Positions 6,537 to 10,954 of a DNA stretch of 10,954 nt are shown piece by piece. The notes below the pieces were generated by a model. The model had not been told where the DNA came from. It made no database searches and saw only the letters and a program-made list of their open reading frames with translations. The translations under genes were made by a program, and so were the position numbers. The stretch is taken from assembly GCA_050732575.1 (NCBI GenBank), contig JBOHRF010000157.1, positions 1-10,954 of the forward strand. The letters run 5' to 3'. Source of the stretch: JBBDWZ01 sp050732575. Its GTDB lineage: Bacteria > Gemmatimonadota > Gemmatimonadetes > Longimicrobiales > RSA9. Position 1 is the first letter of the stretch. The number at the start of each line of letters is the position of its first letter.

Positions 6537-7112
6537 CTACTCATTGGCTGCGCGCAGAAGCGTGGACAATTCCGCCGACAATGTTACGACTTGCCGGTCT
6601 CGGTATTTGCGAACTGCGTAGATGTTTAGTGCTATGGTCAGGAAGAACAGAATCGTAAGTCCGATCCATGACGTGATAGAGGTACGCAGCAAAGACCACA
6701 CGCTGGTTGGATTCGCCAGCGCTGCTACCACAAACAACACGACTACCACGACGGCGGCAAGCACCCAGCTCGAGCTTTGCCGTTCCTGCCGGCTGGGTGC
6801 GCGCACCGCGTCACCTTCCGGATTCATGCGCGGGCGTCGTATCTCCGGACTGAGGTATGTGTCGCCCGGGCTCTTGATCGCTTCAGGCGGTCGGAACCCA
6901 TACTTGTCGACTTCTTCGTTGGTGGGCACGCTGACCCGCTTGGGGATGCTGTTGCGGAGACCCGCAAGCTCCTTTTCCAATCGTGCTATCTCACGGCGGG
7001 AGCTTCGCATTTGGGCAACATTGGCCACGATCGACGTCACTGTGGCAATTCCTGCAACGGCGCCAACAAGAAGGTCCCAGCTTTGACCGACGATCGTGAT
7101 CAGGTCTTGCAT
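6537..7112 (-). CDS. Unknown membrane protein with coiled coil and three helices
   Basis: I do not recognise the family of this 191-residue protein. It has a hydrophobic helix at about residues 14-34, followed at once by a charged heptad-like stretch (SSRREIARLEKELAGLRNSI, 37-56) that looks like a short coiled coil. A proline- and charge-rich linker (57-112) comes next, then two more membrane helices at about 116-134 and 148-167, and a short basic then amphipathic tail (168-191). This pattern suggests an oligomerising inner-membrane protein. The ATG at 7112 has no clear Shine-Dalgarno sequence; the frame is open further upstream but would run antisense to the hydrolase gene, so 7112 is preferred. 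A promoter candidate lies 55 bases upstream. The DUF2971 gene follows 154 bases downstream on the same strand. Confidence 0.75.
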   Translation of the reverse strand: MQDLITIVGQSWDLLVGAVAGIATVTSIVANVAQMRSSRREIARLEKELAGLRNSIPKRVSVPTNEEVDKYGFRPPEAIKSPGDTYLSPEIRRPRMNPEGDAVRAPSRQERQSSSWVLAAVVVVVLFVVAALANPTSVWSLLRTSITSWIGLTILFFLTIALNIYAVRKYRDRQVVTLSAELSTLLRAANE

Positions 7113-7167
7113 AGCAGTGCGGGCAAGGGATCTGTAGACACACCAGTGTGCACGGCGAGGCTCCGAA

Positions 7168-7196
7168 GATATACAGCCGCGCGTGCCGGTTGACCA
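7168..7196 (-). promoter_or_regulatory. Candidate promoter for the membrane-protein gene
   Basis: On the minus strand TGGTCA (7191-7196) and TATATC (7168-7173) are separated by 17 bases. Each matches four of six positions of the sigma-70 -35 and -10 consensus. The -10 box is 55 bases before the ATG at 7112. The match is moderate. The site would let the membrane-protein/DUF2971 block be transcribed independently of the hydrolase. Confidence 0.35.
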
Positions 7197-7231
7197 GTGG
7201 GCCCGCAGCGCGCCGGACCAGCGCCACCAGG

Positions 7232-8122
7232 TCAGGATTTGATGAAAGCGAGCAGATCCGAGTTTACCTGATCTTTGTGCGTGGCCGTCAGGCCATGCGG
7301 TGCGTCCGGGTACACTTTCAGGGTCGCGCCCTTTACGATTTTCGATGACAGCAGTGCCGAGTCGGCAATCGGCACGATCTGGTCGTCCTCGCCGTGAATG
7401 ATCAGAGTGGGCACGTCGATTCTCTTCAGGTCCTCCGTCAGATCGGTCTCGGAAAACGCCTTGATGCACTCGTGCACGTTCTTGAGGCCCACCTGCATAC
7501 TCCAGAGCCAAAACGCATCGCGCACACCCTGCGACACCGCCGACCCTGCCCGATTGGCGCCATAGAAAGGAGCGCTGAGGTCCTTGTAGAACTGCGAGCG
7601 ATCCTTGCTCACACCCTCACGAAGATCGTCGAACGTTTTCCTGGGCAGACCGCCCGGGTTGGCCGGGGTTTGCAACATGAGCGGCGGGATGGCGCCAATC
7701 AGGACCAACCGCGCGATGCGCTGCGTGCCGTGGCGACCCACGTAGCGCGCGACTTCACCGCTGCCCGTCGAGTGGCCTACCAGTGTAACGTCGCGTAAGT
7801 CCAGGGTTTCGATGAGCTCGGCAAGATCATCGGCGTAGGTATCCATGTCATTGCCAGTCCAGGGCTGGCTGGAGCGACCGTGGCCGCGCCGATCGTGCGC
7901 AATCGTGCGGAATCCGCGCGCCGACAGAAACATCATCTGGTCATCCCAGGCATCCGCATTGAGCGTCCAGCCATGCGAGCATACGACCGGCCGGCCCGTG
8001 CCCCAGTCCTTGAAGTAGATCAGCGTGCCATCGCTCACCGTGATGGTATTCACCGATGCAACACGCGTAATGACAGGCGTGCTCCTGACTGTATCCCGTG
8101 TTCCGCCGGTCCTGGGTGTCAT
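7232..8122 (-). CDS. Alpha/beta hydrolase, cofactor-free chloroperoxidase/arylesterase type
   Basis: This 296-residue protein strongly resembles the non-haem (cofactor-free) haloperoxidase/arylesterase family of alpha/beta hydrolases. Numbered from the ATG at 8122, visible landmarks are SDGTLIYFKDWGTG (30-43), the oxyanion segment SHGW (49-52), AHDRRGHGRSSQPW (75-88), the nucleophile elbow GHSTG with Ser118, HGEDDQIVP with the probable catalytic Asp247, and APHGL with His276. Members hydrolyse esters; in acetate with peroxide they form peracids, which explains the chloroperoxidase name. The natural substrate is unknown. The frame is open to a TTG at 8158, but the ATG at 8122 has GGAGG 9 bases upstream. 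Even so, residues 1 to about 24 precede the usual family start and show no clear signal peptide. Confidence 0.93.
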   Translation of the reverse strand: MTPRTGGTRDTVRSTPVITRVASVNTITVSDGTLIYFKDWGTGRPVVCSHGWTLNADAWDDQMMFLSARGFRTIAHDRRGHGRSSQPWTGNDMDTYADDLAELIETLDLRDVTLVGHSTGSGEVARYVGRHGTQRIARLVLIGAIPPLMLQTPANPGGLPRKTFDDLREGVSKDRSQFYKDLSAPFYGANRAGSAVSQGVRDAFWLWSMQVGLKNVHECIKAFSETDLTEDLKRIDVPTLIIHGEDDQIVPIADSALLSSKIVKGATLKVYPDAPHGLTATHKDQVNSDLLAFIKS

Positions 8123-8307
8123 GGCGATCGTCCTCCATTGCAACGCCGAAGGTGTCAATCGAGGCCGGACGCAACCCGCCTACAATACGGCTTTCAACTG
8201 ATTCGTGCCGTGACAGTTACTGAAGTAGCGGCGCAGCCGTTCGGTCAGGAAAATGCCGCGCCCGGCGTTATTCTTATGTCAATGGTTCCGTTGCCGGGAG
8301 CACCGCA

Positions 8308-8583
8308 ATGCGCCGAGTCATGCCGTGGGCCATACTGCTGAGCGTTGTGATCAGCGCGGTATCATGCAACGTGTTCGAGCCTGGCTTCACGTACAAGTTG
8401 CTGGTGGCCAGGCGCCGCATCGCCAATCCGCCCGCAGACGGTTCCTCGATTGCCTGGCGCTATACGCGTCCTGGAAAAAATCCGGACGTGAGCCTGGTCA
8501 GGTCCGCTACTTTACACAGAAGGCCAAATAGAAAAGGAGTACAACGGTTCTGTTGTACTCCTTTTCTCTGTGCCTCTGTGTGA
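8308..8583 (+). CDS. Small putative lipoprotein, C-terminus doubtful
   Basis: An ATG with a well-placed GGGAG (7-base spacing) starts a frame whose first 20 residues form a signal peptide ending in a lipobox-like AVSC (Cys20), so an exported lipoprotein is likely. I recognise no family. The frame continues to 91 residues, but the last 17 are encoded by the terminator hairpin at 8530-8567, which is unusual for a real gene end. Another frame (frame 3) stops with TAG at 8529-8531, exactly at the base of the hairpin, and its last part (LDCLALYASWKKSGREPGQ) looks protein-like. A frameshift, natural or from sequencing, somewhere in 8430-8500 would give a protein of about 74 residues that ends in the expected place. 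The signal peptide and start are much more certain than the C-terminus. Confidence 0.45.
   Translation: MRRVMPWAILLSVVISAVSCNVFEPGFTYKLLVARRRIANPPADGSSIAWRYTRPGKNPDVSLVRSATLHRRPNRKGVQRFCCTPFLCASV
8530..8567. terminator. Strong bidirectional intrinsic terminator
   Basis: A perfect 16-bp stem (8530-8545 with 8552-8567) encloses a 6-base loop (GGTTCT). The stem contains an AAAA run on the left and TTTT on the right, so each strand yields a hairpin with a U-rich 3' side. It lies between the plus-strand lipoprotein gene and the minus-strand gene ending at 8601 and is well placed to stop transcription from both sides. Confidence 0.88.
8565..8579 (+). repeat. CTCTGTG direct repeat after the terminator
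   Basis: CTCTGTG occurs at 8565-8571 and again at 8573-8579, separated by one C. Phrases of this kind next to hairpins are found as dispersed intergenic repeats in some soil bacteria; that is recollection, and only one copy is visible here. Confidence 0.4.
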
Positions 8584-8600
8584 ACTACATGGATTCGTTG

Positions 8601-9272
8601 TTACGGCAAGTCGGTCTTGGCCGGCGCGTGCTGACCGTGTGCACAGCTGACCGCCGGATTGAACGGGCTGAACACGCCGTTCGGATTCTCACGATACAAC
8701 CAGACGTGCAGATCGTAGTGCGATTCGAAGCCGTGCGCTTCGTCCACCGTTGTGTTCGGATCGTCCGTCATCTGATTGTATTCCTGCCCCTGGTACGACG
8801 GTCGCGTGGTATTGCCCGCCTGCTGCCAGGCCGCAGTCCACACCAGGTTCTCGATGGCCACCAGCTTGAGCGAGCCATCCTGCTGCGGTTCGTAGATCAG
8901 GACCGCAGGTTGGCTGAAATCGGTATGCATGCCCGTTCCGTTTACTCGACCTGGTGCCTGAGCCAGCCCCAGAAGATCGGGCCGCAGATAATGGATGCCC
9001 ATCGCACCGTCCGCGGCCGGTCTTCCTTCCATTTCCGCGGTCACACACATCCCGCTGGGATCGGCAATGTACCCCTCGGCCAGCGCCACCTTGACGTCGT
9101 TGAAGCGTTCATTTGCTTTCCGCAAGTTATCGAGATCGGCGGTTGCCGATGTGTTGCTGGCCGCACCTTCAGCTACAGAGTCGTCGGCGCCGGTTTCGGC
9201 GGGCCGGTTGCAGCCAGCAGCTGCACCCATGAACAAAAGCGTGGCTGTCGCAAAAAGCGAGTGGCGGGACAT
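8601..9272 (-). CDS. Conserved-looking lipoprotein of unknown function
   Basis: This 223-residue protein begins with a lipoprotein signal peptide (MSRHSLFATATLLFMGAAAG, then Cys21). A low-complexity, acidic and Ala/Ser/Thr-rich linker (about 24-46) follows, then a compact domain. Notable stretches are AEGYIADPSGMCVTAEM (65-81), GAMGIHYLRPDLL (89-101), QPAVLIYEP (121-129), LVAIENLVWTAAWQ (137-150), DEAHGFESHYDLHVWLYREN (177-196) and PNGVFSPFNPAVSC (197-210). Cys76 and Cys210 could pair. The many His, Asp and Glu residues in the C-terminal block hint at metal binding, but no known active site is recognisable. I do not recognise a named family. The ATG at 9272 is chosen because GGAGG lies 6 bases upstream and the signal peptide starts there; the frame is open to 9347. 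It lies downstream of the sugar dehydrogenase gene on the same strand, 131 bases away. Confidence 0.82.
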   Translation of the reverse strand: MSRHSLFATATLLFMGAAAGCNRPAETGADDSVAEGAASNTSATADLDNLRKANERFNDVKVALAEGYIADPSGMCVTAEMEGRPAADGAMGIHYLRPDLLGLAQAPGRVNGTGMHTDFSQPAVLIYEPQQDGSLKLVAIENLVWTAAWQQAGNTTRPSYQGQEYNQMTDDPNTTVDEAHGFESHYDLHVWLYRENPNGVFSPFNPAVSCAHGQHAPAKTDLP

Positions 9273-9375
9273 CGTCGTCCTCCGCGGGTTGTGGTTGTTG
9301 GAATCCGTCCTATGCGGCCTGCGCATGGCACATTGGATGGAAAGCACGATGTGAGGTCATGCGGGAATGCTGCAG

Positions 9376-9396
9376 CTTGCGCGGCTGATGCGCAAG
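9376..9396. terminator. Hairpin after the sugar dehydrogenase gene
   Basis: CTTGCGC (9376-9382) and GCGCAAG (9390-9396) form a 7-bp stem with a 7-base loop, just beyond the stop codon of the minus-strand gene at 9404. No T-tract follows on the minus strand, so it may slow polymerase or protect the RNA end rather than terminate fully. Confidence 0.35.
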
Positions 9397-9403
9397 GCCG
9401 CGT

Positions 9404-10822
9404 TTAGCGGCCCGTCGGCACCAGCAGGCGCGCTACACCATCCTGTTTGTTGAGCAGGAACACCTGAGCGTCACGGCCGGAGCCGAAGCGCAGGTCTGCG
9501 CGTGCAGCCGGCTGCCTACTCTGCTCGACATTGGTCTTGCGAATCAGGTCGAGCAGCGTCCTGGCCTCGCCGCCATCGTTGAACAGGATGCGCCGGATGG
9601 GGTCCTGCCCGCCCGCGGGCGGATTGTCGGCCGAAACGTAGAACACCTCACCACTCGGGTTGTCGCCGAAGATGATGAGATTGGACAGTTGGCGAATTGC
9701 GTTGCCGCGGTACACGATCAGTCCGGTTGATGCGGCCCGGCCGGTCAGTATCGGATCGGTATGGTCGTATTCGGCGATGGGGAAGATCATCCGGTCATCG
9801 GCACGTGCGCCCGTCGGGTCGATGCCGCCGCGACCAAAGCGGAAACTGCCTTCCCACACGTTCCAGCCCAGGTTGCCGCCTTTGCGTACCGGACTCACTT
9901 CTTCCACCACGTTCTGGCCGATGTCGGCCACGTACAGATTGCCGTTCGCGGGATCCCAACCGAAGCGCTGCGGGTTGCGCACACCCGATGCCCAGATCTC
10001 ACCCAACGCACCCGCCGTGGATACGAACGGGTTGTCCGCCGGTATGCCGTACTTGCCGTTCTTGCTGGTGGAGCCGAGCGGATCGATACGCAGGATCTTG
10101 CCGAACACAGACGACATGTTCTGCGCCATGTTCATGGGATCGCCGCCGCTGCCGCCATCCGCGTTACCGATGTACAATTTGCCAAACTCGGGTTGGCCAG
10201 GCCGCGCCAGCGGGTTGAAGCCGAGCTGGCCGCCATTGTGATTGCCAAACGGATGTTGGATACGCAACAACTCGCGCGGCGCGCTGCCATCATACTGCGC
10301 GGCGCCCGGCGAACGCGCCGTCCATTCCAGCAAGACCATGTCGTGGGAATCGCCGTTACCTGCAGGCAAGAAATCCGGCGGCGGCTCCTTGTTCGTTACA
10401 TCACTCCACGTGTAGAACTTGCCGTGCCCGGGCGCGCCCCGCTGATGGAACTGCGGATGGAAAGCAAAGCTCTGAAAGCCGCGCTCGCGCCCCTGCGACT
10501 GCACGTCATGACCCCAGGCCGGATCGTCAATGTTCACATACTCGGTCACGGTCCGACCATCGGCGCTGATCCGGTACAGCGGCCCGCGCATGTCATTCAC
10601 GAAGAAGTTGGGTGCGCCCGGTTCATCCACCATGATCATCATGCGTGCGGCCTGGCCATCGATATCGGGTACGCGCGCAAAGTCGCGGTAGTCCACGCGG
10701 ATGATGCCCTCGGTCGCGCGCATGGGCGTGAACGGATCGCTGGTCGTCTGCGCAAATGCGGGTGAAGCCAGCAGCAAGCCGGCCAGAATGGTGCGCTGAG
10801 GGGTCAAGGCTACGGTCTCCAT
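9404..10822 (-). CDS. PQQ-dependent sugar dehydrogenase (GSDH family), exported
   Basis: This 472-residue protein has a Sec signal peptide (residues 1 to about 24, ILAGLLLASPAFA before Gln25). It belongs to the glucose/sorbosone dehydrogenase family, a six-bladed propeller that binds pyrroloquinoline quinone and oxidises aldoses or related sugars in the periplasm. Family markers are GFQSFAFHPQF (115-125), NHNGGQLGFNP (194-204), which holds the catalytic-type His195, GKILRIDPLG (241-250), the PQQ-contact segment SGVRNPQRFGWDP (279-291) with Arg282-Asn283, YVADIGQNVVEEV (297-309) and GGNLGWNVWEG (315-325). The sugar, and whether PQQ is truly bound, cannot be told from sequence alone. The start is taken at the ATG at 10822, giving a well-formed signal peptide; a GTG at 10837 in the same frame is possible. 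No strong Shine-Dalgarno sequence is visible for either start. Confidence 0.9.
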   Translation of the reverse strand: METVALTPQRTILAGLLLASPAFAQTTSDPFTPMRATEGIIRVDYRDFARVPDIDGQAARMMIMVDEPGAPNFFVNDMRGPLYRISADGRTVTEYVNIDDPAWGHDVQSQGRERGFQSFAFHPQFHQRGAPGHGKFYTWSDVTNKEPPPDFLPAGNGDSHDMVLLEWTARSPGAAQYDGSAPRELLRIQHPFGNHNGGQLGFNPLARPGQPEFGKLYIGNADGGSGGDPMNMAQNMSSVFGKILRIDPLGSTSKNGKYGIPADNPFVSTAGALGEIWASGVRNPQRFGWDPANGNLYVADIGQNVVEEVSPVRKGGNLGWNVWEGSFRFGRGGIDPTGARADDRMIFPIAEYDHTDPILTGRAASTGLIVYRGNAIRQLSNLIIFGDNPSGEVFYVSADNPPAGGQDPIRRILFNDGGEARTLLDLIRKTNVEQSRQPAARADLRFGSGRDAQVFLLNKQDGVARLLVPTGR

Positions 10823-10917
10823 TGGGATGACGTTCACCGAAATGATAAGCGGTTCGAGTACCGAGGTCTAACGTGGTAACCGTTCCTGGTTCTGATACGG
10901 ATTCGGGAGCGCATAAC

Positions 10918-10954
10918 GGGAGCGGGAGCGGGAGCGGGCGGGAGCGGGCGGGAG
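10918..10954 (+). repeat. G-rich tandem repeat, G-quadruplex candidate
   Basis: Three GGGAGC units are followed by GGGC, GGGAGC, GGGC and GGGAG, giving seven runs of three Gs separated by 1-3 bases up to the window end; a further lone GGGAGC lies at 10905-10910. Four such runs suffice for a quadruplex. The array is cut by the window edge, so its length is unknown. It lies about 95 bases upstream of the sugar dehydrogenase start, on the strand opposite to that gene. Confidence 0.85.

Noticed and set aside
7113..7511. N-terminal extension of the coiled-coil membrane protein up to 7511
   Set aside because: It would run antisense to the hydrolase C-terminus and is motif-free. The ATG at 7112 leads directly into the first helix.
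9761..10765. 334-residue plus-strand open frame opposite the sugar dehydrogenase
   Set aside because: It is a mirror frame of a high-GC gene with no domains. The minus-strand protein has all the GSDH family motifs.
1..10954. CRISPR array or rRNA/tRNA genes
   Set aside because: No regularly spaced direct repeats and no conserved RNA gene signatures were seen anywhere in the window.

Overview
The window is about 11 kb of GC-rich bacterial chromosome. A PadR regulator paired with an 'acidobacterial-type' FtsX/MacB-like permease, short carboxypeptidase-regulatory/plug proteins, several exported lipoproteins and a PQQ-type sugar dehydrogenase together suggest a Gemmatimonadota or Acidobacteriota soil-type organism. 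This is inferred from gene content only; there is no rRNA or other marker gene to confirm it.

Left part (1-2395): a short non-coding leader with two hairpins precedes an intact padR-type regulator (248-592). Its usual partner, a large ABC-type permease, follows as a wreck (617-1913) with one frameshift and a large internal deletion. Next, on the minus strand, is a decayed C-terminal piece of an integron-integrase-like tyrosine recombinase (about 1981-2310). This stretch is a zone of gene decay and past recombination.

Centre-left (2396-4738): three plus-strand genes form a compact set: a PAP2-family membrane phosphatase, an ammonium transporter (amt) and a PII protein whose start overlaps the amt stop (ATGA). 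amt-PII is the classical nitrogen-sensing pair, in which PII gates the transporter. This PII has an atypical T-loop (position 51 is Val, 39 is Glu), so its signalling is unlikely to be textbook. The gap to the next, convergent gene is filled almost exactly by a 151-bp near-perfect palindrome (4740-4890).

Centre (4898-8122): four minus-strand genes. In transcription order they are an alpha/beta hydrolase of the cofactor-free chloroperoxidase/arylesterase type, an unknown three-helix membrane protein with a coiled coil, a DUF2971-family protein, and an exported carboxypeptidase-regulatory plus plug-like protein with no beta-barrel. The last two are only 15 bp apart.

Right part (8308-10954): a small plus-strand putative lipoprotein ends at a strong bidirectional terminator hairpin. 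Facing it are two minus-strand exported proteins: an unrecognised lipoprotein, and upstream of it a GSDH-fold PQQ-dependent sugar dehydrogenase. The window ends in a GGGAGC-type G-rich tandem repeat. The most unusual items are the integrase relic, the long palindrome, the variant PII and the DUF2971/membrane-protein pair. None is proven to be a new system.
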